Source of the DNA: Lachnospiraceae bacterium UBA7050
GTDB lineage: Bacteria > Bacillota > Clostridia > Lachnospirales > Lachnospiraceae
Direction: 5' to 3'
DNA length: 64,000 bases
Assembly: GCA_002493905.1 (NCBI GenBank)
Contig: DLAJ01000028.1
Coordinates: 70,025-134,024, forward strand
In this document: piece by piece, positions 8,579 through 17,247 of the stretch
Numbering within the stretch: position 1 is the stretch's first letter
Layout of the letters: each line of letters begins with the position of its first letter
Notes under the pieces: model-generated
What the model was told of the DNA's origin: nothing
The model's input: the letters and a program-made list of their open reading frames with translations, nothing else
The model's database searches: none
Made by a program: the position numbers and the translations under genes

Positions 8579-9895
8579 ATGGGTAAATTGACGTTTCACG
8601 GGGGAGTTCACCCCTATGACGGCAAGGAGCTGTCAAAGGACAAGCCGATGAAGGCGGTGCTGCCGAAGGGAGATCTGGTTTATCCTCTCAGCCAGCACAT
8701 CGGCGCGCCTGCAACACCCATTGTAAAAACGGGTGATCATGTGCTGACCGGACAGAAGATCGCCGAGGCGGGCGGTTATGTGTCCGCGCCGATCTATGCG
8801 ACGGTATCCGGCACGGTTAAGGCAATTGAGCCGAGGCGGGTTGCGACCGGAGGAATGGTGGAGAGCATCATCATTGAAAATGACGGAAACTATGACGAAG
8901 TGGTTTATGAAAAGCCGGAACCGCTTTCAGAACTTTCCAAAGAAGAAATTGTTTCCCTTGTAAGGGAGGCGGGTGTTGTCGGTATGGGAGGCGCGGGATT
9001 TCCGACCCATGTCAAGCTTTCGCCGAAGGAGCCGGACAAGATTGATTTCTGCATAGTCAACTGCGCGGAGTGCGAGCCATATCTCACATCGGATTACAGG
9101 CGCATGCTTGAAGAGCCGGAGAAAGTCATCGGCGGCTTAAAAGTGATGCTTGCCCTGTTTGATCATGCAAAGGGAATTCTTGCCGTGGAGGACAATAAGC
9201 CCGACTGCATTGCAAAATTAAAGCGGCTGACGATCAACGAGCCCCGTATCATGGTAAAATCATTGAAAACCAAATATCCGCAGGGAGCCGAGCGGCAGCT
9301 CATCTATGCGTCCACGAGGCGCGCGATTGATTCCAAAAGACTGCCCGCGGATGCCGGCTGTATCGTGGACAACGTGGATACCGTTGTGGCAATTTATCAG
9401 GCGGTTGTGGAGGGAAAACCGCTGATGCACCGCATTGTAACCGTAACCGGTGACGCAATTGCAGATCCGCGTAATTTTATTGTGCGAATCGGCACAAACT
9501 ATCATGAGCTTGTGGAAGAGGCGGGCGGCTTTCAGAAAGAGCCCGTGAAGATCGTATCGGGCGGACCGATGATGGGCTTCGGCATATTTGATCTGGATAT
9601 TCCGACGACCAAAACAGCGTCCGCGCTGCTGTGCATGACGCGGGATGACGTGTCAAGATGGGAGCCTTCCGCCTGCATCAATTGCGGCAGATGCGTTGAG
9701 GCATGTCCAGGACGCGTTGTGCCGAGCCATCTGGCGGATTATGCGGAGCAGGGCGATGAGGAAGCGTTTGTCTCGCACAACGGCATGGAGTGCTGCGAAT
9801 GCGGCTGCTGCAGCTTTGTGTGTCCGGCGAAGCGTCCGCTGACACAGTCGATCAAATCCATGCGCAAGATGGTACTCGCAAAAAAGAAAAAATAA
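8579..9895 (+). CDS. rnfC: Rnf complex subunit C (NADH-binding, Fe-S)
   Basis: 438 aa. RnfC is the peripheral subunit of the Na+- or H+-pumping ferredoxin:NAD+ oxidoreductase, binding FMN and NAD(H). Visible are the N-terminal FHGGVHP motif, the glycine-rich GVVGMGGAGFPTHVKL nucleotide-binding segment, the NCAECEPYLTSDYR signature and two C-terminal ferredoxin motifs (CINCGRCVEACP and CCECGCCSFVCP). Each binds one [4Fe-4S] cluster. It is the first gene of the rnf operon. The ATG at 8579 follows a GGAAAGGGTGGG purine stretch. Confidence 0.95.
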   Translation: MGKLTFHGGVHPYDGKELSKDKPMKAVLPKGDLVYPLSQHIGAPATPIVKTGDHVLTGQKIAEAGGYVSAPIYATVSGTVKAIEPRRVATGGMVESIIIENDGNYDEVVYEKPEPLSELSKEEIVSLVREAGVVGMGGAGFPTHVKLSPKEPDKIDFCIVNCAECEPYLTSDYRRMLEEPEKVIGGLKVMLALFDHAKGILAVEDNKPDCIAKLKRLTINEPRIMVKSLKTKYPQGAERQLIYASTRRAIDSKRLPADAGCIVDNVDTVVAIYQAVVEGKPLMHRIVTVTGDAIADPRNFIVRIGTNYHELVEEAGGFQKEPVKIVSGGPMMGFGIFDLDIPTTKTASALLCMTRDDVSRWEPSACINCGRCVEACPGRVVPSHLADYAEQGDEEAFVSHNGMECCECGCCSFVCPAKRPLTQSIKSMRKMVLAKKKK

Positions 9896-9955
9896 GAATT
9901 GCGGCGTACAGGAAGAGTCAGGGACTCATGAAATTTTGGCTGAACGGAGGCTGCT

Positions 9956-10138
9956 ATGGATATTATCGTTGGAGTGATCATTGTCACCTTGGTCGGGGGC
10001 ATTGCCTTTGCCTCGAGGGCAAACTGGGACGCGCATATTGGTCATAGGTGGGGCAGAGAGAGTATGAAAGAATTGGGTATTGACGACGAACAAATGAAAA
10101 ATAATCAAAAATCAGGGGAGGGAGAAAAACGTGAGTGA
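9956..10138 (+). CDS. 60-aa single-span membrane protein inside the rnf operon
   Basis: The peptide has one predicted transmembrane helix (residues 2-19, MDIIVGVIIVTLVGGIAF), then NWDAHIGHRWG and a charged hydrophilic tail. GGAGG (9946-9950) lies 5 nt before the ATG. The TGA overlaps the rnfD GTG start by 8 nt. The good ribosome binding site and tight packing argue for a real gene cotranscribed with rnf. It is not one of the six classical Rnf subunits. I do not recognise a family; an accessory or assembly role is only inferred from position. Confidence 0.75.
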   Translation: MDIIVGVIIVTLVGGIAFASRANWDAHIGHRWGRESMKELGIDDEQMKNNQKSGEGEKRE

Positions 10139-11069
10139 TCTGATGAAAGTTTCATCTAATCCGCATGTCCGCTCAAAGGCGACGACAAGCAATATCATGC
10201 TCTGCGTGATTATCGCACTTCTGCCGGCTGCGGGATTTGGTGTCTGGCATTTCGGTTTCCGGGCTTTGATGCACATTGCCATAACCGTTGCCTCCTGCGT
10301 TTTTTTCGAGCTTTTGTATGAGCTGATGATGAAGAAAAAAGTTACGGTGCAGGACTTGTCCGCTGTTGTTACGGGGCTGCTTCTGGCGATGAACCTGCCC
10401 GTCAGCGCGCCATGGTGGATCGGCATCGTCGGGGGTGCGTTTGCCATTATTATTGTGAAAATGCTTTTTGGCGGACTCGGGCAGAACTTTATGAATCCGG
10501 CGCTGGGGGCAAGATGCTTCCTGCTGATCTCCTTTGCCTCAGTGATGACGAATTTTGATTATGATACGGTTTCGGGACCGACGCCGCTTGCGCAGCTTCG
10601 CGCGGGCGGACTTGAGACGAATACCGTACTGGATATGATTTTTGGAAATACGCAGGGGACGATCGGCGAGACGTCCATGGTTGCGCTCGTGATCGGCGCA
10701 TGCTTCCTGATTTTAATGGGAATCATCGATCTGCGCATACCGGGAAGCTATATCATATCGTTTGTGGCTTTTTTAGTCCTATTCGGCGAGAATCATCTGG
10801 ATATGGGTTACATATCGGCACAGGTCGCGGGAGGCGGTCTGATGCTCGGCGCCTTTTTCATGGCGACGGATTACGTGACAAGACCAATCACGAAAAAAGG
10901 ACAATATGTCTACGGCATTTTTCTTGGCGTCATGACGGGAATCTTCCGGTTATTCGGTGCGTCGCCGGAGGGCGTTTCCTATGCGATCATACTCGGAAAC
11001 CTGCTTGTGCCGCTGATTGAAAAGATCACGATGCCTAAGCCCTTCGGGAGGGGAGGTGAGCGTGCGTGA
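10131..11069 (+). CDS. rnfD: Rnf complex subunit D (membrane, covalent FMN)
   Basis: A 312-aa polytopic membrane subunit of the NqrB/RnfD family. The SGPTPL segment (residues 148-153) corresponds to the family's SGATPL flavinylation motif, making T151 the expected FMN-phosphoester site. The conserved GGLGQNFMNPALGAR segment follows the third helix. The start is GTG 10131 behind a GGGGAGGGAG site, overlapping the small upstream gene. The stop TGA overlaps the GTG start of rnfG (GTGA), so translation is coupled. Confidence 0.95.
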   Translation: MSDLMKVSSNPHVRSKATTSNIMLCVIIALLPAAGFGVWHFGFRALMHIAITVASCVFFELLYELMMKKKVTVQDLSAVVTGLLLAMNLPVSAPWWIGIVGGAFAIIIVKMLFGGLGQNFMNPALGARCFLLISFASVMTNFDYDTVSGPTPLAQLRAGGLETNTVLDMIFGNTQGTIGETSMVALVIGACFLILMGIIDLRIPGSYIISFVAFLVLFGENHLDMGYISAQVAGGGLMLGAFFMATDYVTRPITKKGQYVYGIFLGVMTGIFRLFGASPEGVSYAIILGNLLVPLIEKITMPKPFGRGGERA

Positions 11070-11740
11070 AAGAGATGTTCAAAAATACACTTGTTCTCTT
11101 TGTGATTACCCTGATCGCAGGCATTTCTTTAAGCCTCGTCTATTCCGTGACAAAGGAACCGATCCGTGAACAGGAAGAGGCAAAGAAACAAAAAGCATAT
11201 CAGACGGTGTTTGAGGACGCCGAACATTTTGTGGAAGAAGAAAATTTCGACCCGGAGGCGGCGACGGCGCTGCTCCACAGGGCGAATAAAGGGGAGTTCG
11301 AAAATGATGAGATTCAGATGCTGACCGCCGCTGTCAACGAGAGCGGGGAAACAATCGGGAATGTGGTCACGGTGACGACGCATGCCGGTTTTGGAGGCGA
11401 TATTACATTTGCGATGGGAGTACGGTCGGACGGGACGCTCACAGGCGTTTCCATCACTGCAATTTCAGAGACACCGGGGTTAGGCATGCGCGCGTCCGAG
11501 GTGCTTTCACCGCAGTTTACGGAAAAACCGACGGATACCCGTTTTGTCGTAACGAAGGCAGGCGCTGCCTATCCGTTTGAGATTGACGCCATCAGCAGCG
11601 CAACGATCACTTCACAGGCGTTAACGGATGCGGTCAATGCGGGACTTGCTTTTTTACAGGCATGGGGGAATCTGACGGCGGAGCCGGAAATGGAAGGCGG
11701 CGTCGAGCTTGATCTGGGAGGAGGTGCGGATTATGAGTAA
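11066..11740 (+). CDS. rnfG: Rnf complex subunit G (covalent FMN)
   Basis: A 224-aa subunit with one N-terminal membrane helix (residues 8-27) and an extracytoplasmic FMN-binding domain. The motif DAISSATITS (174-183) matches the S-x-A-T flavinylation site, so T180 is the likely attachment residue for ApbE. The conserved SETPGLGMR segment lies around 134-142. It starts with GTG after GGGGAGG (11050-11056). The C-terminal tail after about residue 205 is acidic and glycine-rich. Confidence 0.93.
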   Translation: MKEMFKNTLVLFVITLIAGISLSLVYSVTKEPIREQEEAKKQKAYQTVFEDAEHFVEEENFDPEAATALLHRANKGEFENDEIQMLTAAVNESGETIGNVVTVTTHAGFGGDITFAMGVRSDGTLTGVSITAISETPGLGMRASEVLSPQFTEKPTDTRFVVTKAGAAYPFEIDAISSATITSQALTDAVNAGLAFLQAWGNLTAEPEMEGGVELDLGGGADYE

Positions 11741-12650
11741 GGCTCTGGAACGAATCTACAACGGCTTGATCAAGGAGAATCCGACCTTTGTGCTGACGCT
11801 CGGCATGTGTCCTACGCTTGCCGTGACGACCTCGGCGATCAATGGCGCCGGCATGGGACTTTCCACGATGGTTGTTCTTGTGTTAAGCAACGTCTTTATC
11901 TCGATGCTGCGCAGGGTGATTCCCGATAAAGTACGGATTCCGGCGTTTATCGTTATCATCGCCTCGTTTGTGACGATCGTGCAGTTATTACTGCAGGGCT
12001 ATGTCCCGTCGCTATACGAGAGCCTTGGCATTTACATACCGCTGATTGTGGTAAACTGTATTATTTTAGGGCGGGCGGAAGCATATGCGTACAGCAATCC
12101 AGTCATCCCTTCTCTGTTTGACGGTCTTGGGATGGGGCTGGGCTTTACCGTTGCCCTGACGTTGATCGGCGCATGCAGGGAGCTGCTTGGCGCAGGACAA
12201 TTGTTCGGATTTCAGATTTTAGGCGCGGATAATGTATTCTATCAGAACGCGTCGTTGAGACCGCTTGCCATGTTCCTTGGGGAATATACGAATATCAGTA
12301 TCTTTATTATGGCGCCGGGAGCGTTCTTTGTCCTTGCATTTATCATTGCGGCGATGAACCGCATCCGCCGCTCGGCAGCCAAAAAGGGAAAGCAGATTGC
12401 ACCCGCATCAGACTGCACGGGCTGCATGGGAAAGAACTGTGCGGAATGTGCAGGCGGCTCTAAAGAAGGGGCATCTGATCAGAAGCAGGAGGAGCGCATT
12501 TCAAAGGACAGTGGAAGCGCTGCAGATGAAGAGACTGCATCGAAGGACGGCGGAAGCGCTGCAGATGAAGAGACTGCATCGAAGGACAGCGGAAGCGATG
12601 CAAAGCCGGAGGAAGCAGCGAAAAATGGAGAGGGGGAGAGCGCCACATGA
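11733..12650 (+). CDS. rnfE: Rnf complex subunit E with unusual Cys-rich, repetitive C-terminal tail
   Basis: The first 215 residues of this 305-aa protein are a standard RnfE: six helices, with the inter-helix cysteines in GMCPTLAVT (C26) and VNCIILGRAEA (C109) that bind the membrane [2Fe-2S] cluster shared with RnfA. The next 90 residues are extra: C228, C231, C236 and C239 form a CxxCxxxxCxxC motif, followed by near-identical 13-residue acidic repeats. The start is ATG 11733 after GGGAGGAGG; it overlaps the end of rnfG by 8 nt. The stop overlaps the rnfA start (ATGA). Confidence 0.92.
   Translation: MSKALERIYNGLIKENPTFVLTLGMCPTLAVTTSAINGAGMGLSTMVVLVLSNVFISMLRRVIPDKVRIPAFIVIIASFVTIVQLLLQGYVPSLYESLGIYIPLIVVNCIILGRAEAYAYSNPVIPSLFDGLGMGLGFTVALTLIGACRELLGAGQLFGFQILGADNVFYQNASLRPLAMFLGEYTNISIFIMAPGAFFVLAFIIAAMNRIRRSAAKKGKQIAPASDCTGCMGKNCAECAGGSKEGASDQKQEERISKDSGSAADEETASKDGGSAADEETASKDSGSDAKPEEAAKNGEGESAT
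12504..12601 (+). repeat. 39-bp tandem repeat inside rnfE
   Basis: Two near-identical 39-bp units (12504-12542 and 12543-12581) and a partial third (from 12582) encode K-D-S/G-G-S-A-A-D-E-E-T-A-S. They preserve frame and lie only in the non-membrane tail, so the copy number may vary between strains. Confidence 0.9.
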
Positions 12651-13222
12651 AAACATTACTGATTATTGCGGTTGCATCCGCACTTGTCAATAACGTGGTA
12701 TTAAGTCAGTTTTTGGGACTGTGTCCGTTTCTGGGCGTGTCCAAAAAGGTAAAGACGGCAGCGGGCATGGGTGCGGCAGTTGTTTTTGTCATCACCCTTG
12801 CTTCTGCGGTTGCGGCTGTTATCTATCAGTTTGTATTAGCGCCGAACGGACTCGCTTATCTGGAGACGATCGTATTTATTCTGGTGATCGCTGCGCTGGT
12901 ACAGTTTGTAGAAATGTTCCTCAAAAAATATATGAAATCGCTCTATCAGTCGCTTGGTGTTTACCTGCCCCTCATTACGACGAACTGCGCCGTGCTTGGC
13001 GTAGCGTTGACGAATGTGCAGAAGTCGTATGACATATTGACCAGCGTGGTTAATGGCTTTGCAACAGCAGCGGGATTTACGATCTCAATCGTAATTCTTG
13101 CCGGAATCCGGGAGAAAACAGAGCACAATGACGTGCCGGAGTCGTTTCGGGGGATGCCGATTACGATGATCACAGCCGGATTAATGGCGATTGCTTTCTG
13201 CGGTTTTTCAGGATTACTTTGA
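12647..13222 (+). CDS. rnfA: Rnf complex subunit A
   Basis: A 191-aa six-helix membrane subunit, inverted relative to RnfE. The conserved cysteine segments GLCPFLGVS and TTNCAVLGVAL would supply half of the membrane [2Fe-2S] site with RnfE. Family-typical length. The start codon overlaps the rnfE stop (ATGA) and follows GGAGAGGGGGAG. Confidence 0.95.
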   Translation: MKTLLIIAVASALVNNVVLSQFLGLCPFLGVSKKVKTAAGMGAAVVFVITLASAVAAVIYQFVLAPNGLAYLETIVFILVIAALVQFVEMFLKKYMKSLYQSLGVYLPLITTNCAVLGVALTNVQKSYDILTSVVNGFATAAGFTISIVILAGIREKTEHNDVPESFRGMPITMITAGLMAIAFCGFSGLL

Positions 13223-13241
13223 AAGGAGTAGGGGGATCAAC

Positions 13242-14036
13242 ATGGATGCGATTATCATGGCGACTGCCCTTGTGGGCGGGATTGGATTGTTCATTGGTCT
13301 GTTTCTCGGCATTGCAGGCATCCGGTTTCAGGTGAAAACGGATGAGAAGGAGGAGGCTGTTCTGGCGGCGCTTCCGGGGAATAACTGCGGCGGCTGCGGC
13401 TACCCGGGCTGTTCGGGTCTGGCTGCGGCGATCGCAAAGGGAGAGGCGGCAGTGAATACCTGTCCCGTAGGAGGAGAGGAAGTCGGGAAAAAGATTGCAG
13501 AGATCATGGGAGTGGAAGCTGGGGAAAGCGTCCGCATGGCAGCGTATGTGAAATGTGCGGGAACCTGTGATAAGACGGCGGTGGACTATGAGTACCATGG
13601 CGTTGAGGACTGTAATATGCTTACTTTTATGCCGAACGGCGGACCGAAGTCCTGTAATTACGGCTGTCTTGGATACGGTTCCTGCGTAAAAGCCTGTCCT
13701 TTTGACGCGATTCATTTAGAAAACGGTGTAGCGGTTGTGGACAGGGAGAAATGTAAAGCCTGCGGCAAGTGTGTTGCGGCATGTCCGAAGAAGCTGATCG
13801 AACTGATACCGTATGACGCGCCTTACATGGTATCCTGCAGTTCTAAGGATAAAGGACCGCTTACAATGAAGGTTTGTCAGGCAGGCTGTATCGGCTGCGG
13901 GCTTTGCGCAAGAAACTGTCCGTCGGGTGCGATTACGCTTGAGAATAATATTGCGCATATCGATCAGTCAAAATGTACGGGCTGCGGTTTGTGCAAAGAA
14001 AAATGTCCGAAGAAAATCATTTTGGAAGTCCGCTGA
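13242..14036 (+). CDS. rnfB: Rnf complex subunit B (ferredoxin-accepting Fe-S protein)
   Basis: A 264-aa electron-entry subunit with an N-terminal membrane anchor (residues 4-25). A Fe-S domain CGGCGYPGC (about 50) is followed by CxxxCLGYGSCVKACPF, CKACGKCVAACP, CIGCGLCARNCP and CTGCGLCKEKCP; the four ferredoxin-type motifs bind several [4Fe-4S] clusters. The start 13242 (MDAIIMATA) is behind AGGAGTAGGGGG; the longer frame from 13191 runs into rnfA. It is the last gene of the operon, 17 nt from the convergent apbE stop, with no obvious terminator between them. Confidence 0.95.
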   Translation: MDAIIMATALVGGIGLFIGLFLGIAGIRFQVKTDEKEEAVLAALPGNNCGGCGYPGCSGLAAAIAKGEAAVNTCPVGGEEVGKKIAEIMGVEAGESVRMAAYVKCAGTCDKTAVDYEYHGVEDCNMLTFMPNGGPKSCNYGCLGYGSCVKACPFDAIHLENGVAVVDREKCKACGKCVAACPKKLIELIPYDAPYMVSCSSKDKGPLTMKVCQAGCIGCGLCARNCPSGAITLENNIAHIDQSKCTGCGLCKEKCPKKIILEVR

Positions 14037-14053
14037 AGGCTCATGCCGGACCG

Positions 14054-15154
14054 TTATTGGAGTCCGCTCGAATAGTGAAGTTCATAATCGTCGGTGATAA
14101 AAAGCGCTTCCGTATCTGCAAGCGACTCGATCAGTTCCATACCGTCGGATAAGCCAAGGACAAAACAGGCGGTGCTGAGCGCATCGGCGTCTGTAGAAGA
14201 ATTTGTGACAATGGTAACGGATAAAAGCCCGTTTTCTACAGGGTATCCTGTTTGTGGATGAAGAATATGATGATAACGAACCCCGTCCGCTTCGACAAAG
14301 CGTTCGTAAACGCCGGAGGTGACGACGCTCTGACCGCGGACGGGAAGCGTTGTGATGATGTCTCCGGTACCGCCGAACGGATACTGGATGCCGACACGGT
14401 AAGGACTGTTATCCGGTTTGCTGCCGATTAGGAGCGTGTTGCCCCCGAGATTGATAATAGCGCTTGTGACCTGTTTAGAGACAAGATATTCCCGGATCTG
14501 ATCGGCGATAAAGCCCTTGGCGATAAAGCCTAAGTCGACTGCAGCATCAGGGTCCGTCAGCATAACGGTTCCAGCCTCTTCGTCGATGACGATGGAGCGG
14601 TAGTCAACATGGGCGCATGCTTCGGCGAGCGTATCTGCGTCAGGCGGAATCGTCAAAGCTGCCGGATTGTGTTCTGCCTGTGCATCCGGGTCTGCAGCGG
14701 CGTCATCTGCTGTTTGCGCATCCGAATCTGCAGAATTGTCCCCAAATCCCCATAATGTAAGGAGCGGCGTGATAGTCGGATCGACAAGCCCGTCTGTCAG
14801 GGCGGCATAGGAGCATGCGGTCTGAATCAGGGAAAGCGTTTCATGGTGAACAGCAACAGGAGTGCCGGCCGCTTTGTTGATACGAGCAATGTCGCTGTCT
14901 TCGGCTGTGCGGTCAAACATGGCATCATAGCGTTCACAGATGGCGAAAACATCTTCAAATAATGGCGACAGCGTTTCACTTTCCCCATACAGTGTAACGG
15001 TGATCACGGTATCAAAGTAAAATCCCGTCTTTATGACGGGTTCTTTTTTTTGCCCGCAGGATGACAGACAGAGCAGGGCGGATAAGAGGAGCAGACAGAG
15101 CGGGACTCTGTCTTGAAATAGAAATAAAATCCATTGTCTGAATGATTGTCTCAT
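14054..15154 (-). CDS. apbE: FAD:protein FMN transferase, lipoprotein (ApbE)
   Basis: 366 aa. It transfers FMN from FAD to Thr of target proteins, here plausibly RnfD T151 and RnfG T180. The N-terminus is a lipoprotein signal with lipobox LSSC (C33), placing it outside the membrane, where the flavinylation sites also face. Core motifs FDTVITVTLYG, DPTITPLLTLWGFG, DLGFIAKGFIAD and INLGGN are present. Residues about 140-166 form an acidic Ala/Asp-rich insert. Start 15154 follows AGAGG; the longer frame from 15217 has no site. It is convergent with rnf. Confidence 0.92.
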   Translation of the reverse strand: MRQSFRQWILFLFQDRVPLCLLLLSALLCLSSCGQKKEPVIKTGFYFDTVITVTLYGESETLSPLFEDVFAICERYDAMFDRTAEDSDIARINKAAGTPVAVHHETLSLIQTACSYAALTDGLVDPTITPLLTLWGFGDNSADSDAQTADDAAADPDAQAEHNPAALTIPPDADTLAEACAHVDYRSIVIDEEAGTVMLTDPDAAVDLGFIAKGFIADQIREYLVSKQVTSAIINLGGNTLLIGSKPDNSPYRVGIQYPFGGTGDIITTLPVRGQSVVTSGVYERFVEADGVRYHHILHPQTGYPVENGLLSVTIVTNSSTDADALSTACFVLGLSDGMELIESLADTEALFITDDYELHYSSGLQ

Positions 15155-15174
15155 AGGAAAACCTCTGCTATAAT
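15146..15174 (+). promoter_or_regulatory. promoter of the GH25-like gene
   Basis: TTGTCT (15146-15151), a 17-nt spacer, then TATAAT (15169-15174). It overlaps the 5' end and ribosome binding site of the divergent apbE gene and would give a leader of about 80 nt to the TTG start at 15264. Confidence 0.7.
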
Positions 15175-15263
15175 AGGAATAGCCTGTGATCAATTTATCA
15201 TAAGGAAAAGCAGGCAAAAGCGAAGCTTTTAACCATCATAGCAGAAGAAGGAGAAAAGTACAA

Positions 15264-16352
15264 TTGCGAGACTTTGAAAATAAAAATAATCAGGCGCCGC
15301 TTGCGCGTATGGCAGCGTTCATGGGACTGGCGATGGCAGCGATCCTTGTGACGGTGCTTGCAATCAATCAAGACGGCGGCACCAGAGCAAGGCACCCCAA
15401 GGTGCAGCAGCCGAATAAAATTACGGATTCGGGAGAGGATACAAGTGCGCCGCCGGCACCCGAGCAGCAGGAGAATGATTTTACGTTAAGCGGTGATAAC
15501 CGGACTTCGGATGAACTTGACATTTGGGACGAAGATTATGCGGAAATTTTGAAAGTGACGCCGGCTATGCCCCCCGCGCAGCAGGGGGGAGGGACAGGAG
15601 GGGACCGTTATCATACAAAGATCACATATGCTGACGGCACGCAGGAGTGGGTGCTTATCAGTTCCCTTATAAAGAAGAATACGTATGATCTGTCGGGATT
15701 TTCTTATCAGCGGCCGATTATGAGTTACTATGAGGAAGACAGCAGGGTATCTTATGCGGGTGCTGCGATCAGCTCAGATCAGAACTATGTGGATTATATT
15801 AAATTAAAAAGAGCGGGTATTGAATTTGTGATGCTTCGGACAGGATTTCGTGACGCAGAGAGCGGGGAACTGGAGACGGATACAGCATTCGGGCAGAATA
15901 TGAAAGACGCGGTTGATGCGGGACTTGACGTCGGTATCTGGTTTTATAGTGAGGCATCGGATGAGGAAGAAGTTTTAGAAGAAGCCCAGATGGTGATAGA
16001 AGCCCTGCGCGGTCAGGAGGTTTCCTATCCGGTTGCGTTTATCATAGATGCGGACAGCGAACGGACGGCGAGACTTACCAAAGCGCAGCGTACAGAGCTG
16101 GCACTGGCATTTTGCAGCAGCATTGCCGAGGCGGGCTATCTGCCCATGGTTGGAGCGAATAAGGAGACGCTGATTTTGGATTATGACCTGACGAAACTTT
16201 CTGAGGTAGGCATTTGGCTGCGTGAGAGCGGTGATCTGCCGGATTACCCATACAGTTATTCGATGTGGAGTTACTCCCGGAATGAGGAGATTGAAGGAAT
16301 TGCAGGAGATGCGGAATTGTGTATCAGCTTTCAGTATTATGGAAAGGGATAA
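15264..16352 (+). CDS. membrane-anchored GH25-like muramidase, possibly catalytically altered
   Basis: 362 aa. One N-terminal membrane helix (14-34), a Pro/Gln-rich linker (40-110), then a GH25-type domain from about 150 (YVDYIKLKRAGIEFVMLRTGFRD, VGIWFYSEA, YPVAFIIDADSE, MWSYS). GH25 lysozymes normally open with G-I-D-V-S; here the aligned segment is GAAIS (166-170), so the first catalytic-site Asp is Ala. D264 and E266 remain. It starts with TTG behind GAAGGAG. It may be a binding or modified muramidase. It stands alone between apbE and sufC. Confidence 0.7.
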   Translation: MRDFENKNNQAPLARMAAFMGLAMAAILVTVLAINQDGGTRARHPKVQQPNKITDSGEDTSAPPAPEQQENDFTLSGDNRTSDELDIWDEDYAEILKVTPAMPPAQQGGGTGGDRYHTKITYADGTQEWVLISSLIKKNTYDLSGFSYQRPIMSYYEEDSRVSYAGAAISSDQNYVDYIKLKRAGIEFVMLRTGFRDAESGELETDTAFGQNMKDAVDAGLDVGIWFYSEASDEEEVLEEAQMVIEALRGQEVSYPVAFIIDADSERTARLTKAQRTELALAFCSSIAEAGYLPMVGANKETLILDYDLTKLSEVGIWLRESGDLPDYPYSYSMWSYSRNEEIEGIAGDAELCISFQYYGKG

Positions 16353-16455
16353 AATGAAAGGGAGCGTTTCCAAGGCGGAAATTCCCGGATGAGAAGAAGA
16401 TAAGCTGTTACTGCGGTTGGCACGTAAATATCGGTGCAGGAAGGAGTGCACATAA

Positions 16456-17247
16456 ATGCTGGAATTACGAAATGTTTCCTATGAAGTGGAAGGGGAGCAG
16501 GGGGGAAGCAAGGAAATTTTAAGCCATATCACTTATGTATTTGATAAGAGGTTTACTGCAATTACGGGACCGAACGGCGGCGGAAAATCCACGCTGGCAA
16601 AGCTGATTGCGGGAATCATTACGCCGACGGAGGGGACGATTCTGTTTAACGGCAGTGATATCACGAACATGTCGATCACGGACAGGGCCAAGGCAGGTAT
16701 CAGCTATGCGTTTCAACAGCCTGTGCGTTTTAAGGGAATTACGGTCAAAGACCTGATTACACTTGCAGCAGGCAGAAAGCTGACGACGGCGGAGGCATGC
16801 GTTTATCTGTCTGAGGTCGGACTGTGCGCGCGCGATTATATTTCCCGTGAGGTCAATGCTTCCCTTTCGGGAGGTGAGTGCAAGCGCATTGAGATTGCCA
16901 TGATTATGGCACGCCAGACGGAGCTGTCCGTGTTTGATGAACCGGAGGCAGGAATTGATCTTTGGAGCTTTCAGAATCTGATTCAGGTTTTTGAGCGGAT
17001 GTATGAAAAAATAAACGGCAATATTATTATCATTTCCCATCAGGAGCGAATCTTGAATATCGCGGATGAGATCGTTGTGATTGCCGGCGGACAGGTGACG
17101 CAGAGTGGAAAAAGAGCGGAGATTCTGCCGGGACTTTTGAATACGCCGAACGCGGCGACAAACTGTCAGGCGTTAGATCAGGTGTTAGAGCCGAAAGAGA
17201 CGTGCAGGGGACGGCAGCCGGAAAGGAGCATGGCGGACAATGGATGA
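16456..17247 (+). CDS. sufC: SufC-family ABC ATPase
   Basis: A 263-aa cytosolic ATPase of the SUF iron-sulfur assembly scaffold. Walker A GPNGGGKST (about 36-44), signature LSGGECKR, Walker B ELSVFDEPEAGIDLWS and switch His in IISHQER; the FDEPEAGID wording is typical of SufC. The last 30 residues are a divergent basic tail. AGGAG precedes the ATG. The 3' end overlaps the next gene by 8 nt. Together with that gene it forms a two-gene SUF unit. Confidence 0.85.
   Translation: MLELRNVSYEVEGEQGGSKEILSHITYVFDKRFTAITGPNGGGKSTLAKLIAGIITPTEGTILFNGSDITNMSITDRAKAGISYAFQQPVRFKGITVKDLITLAAGRKLTTAEACVYLSEVGLCARDYISREVNASLSGGECKRIEIAMIMARQTELSVFDEPEAGIDLWSFQNLIQVFERMYEKINGNIIIISHQERILNIADEIVVIAGGQVTQSGKRAEILPGLLNTPNAATNCQALDQVLEPKETCRGRQPERSMADNG

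Noticed and set aside
12397..12693. Plus and minus open frames over the rnfE tail
   Set aside because: They are caused by the tandem repeat of rnfE and have no supporting site.
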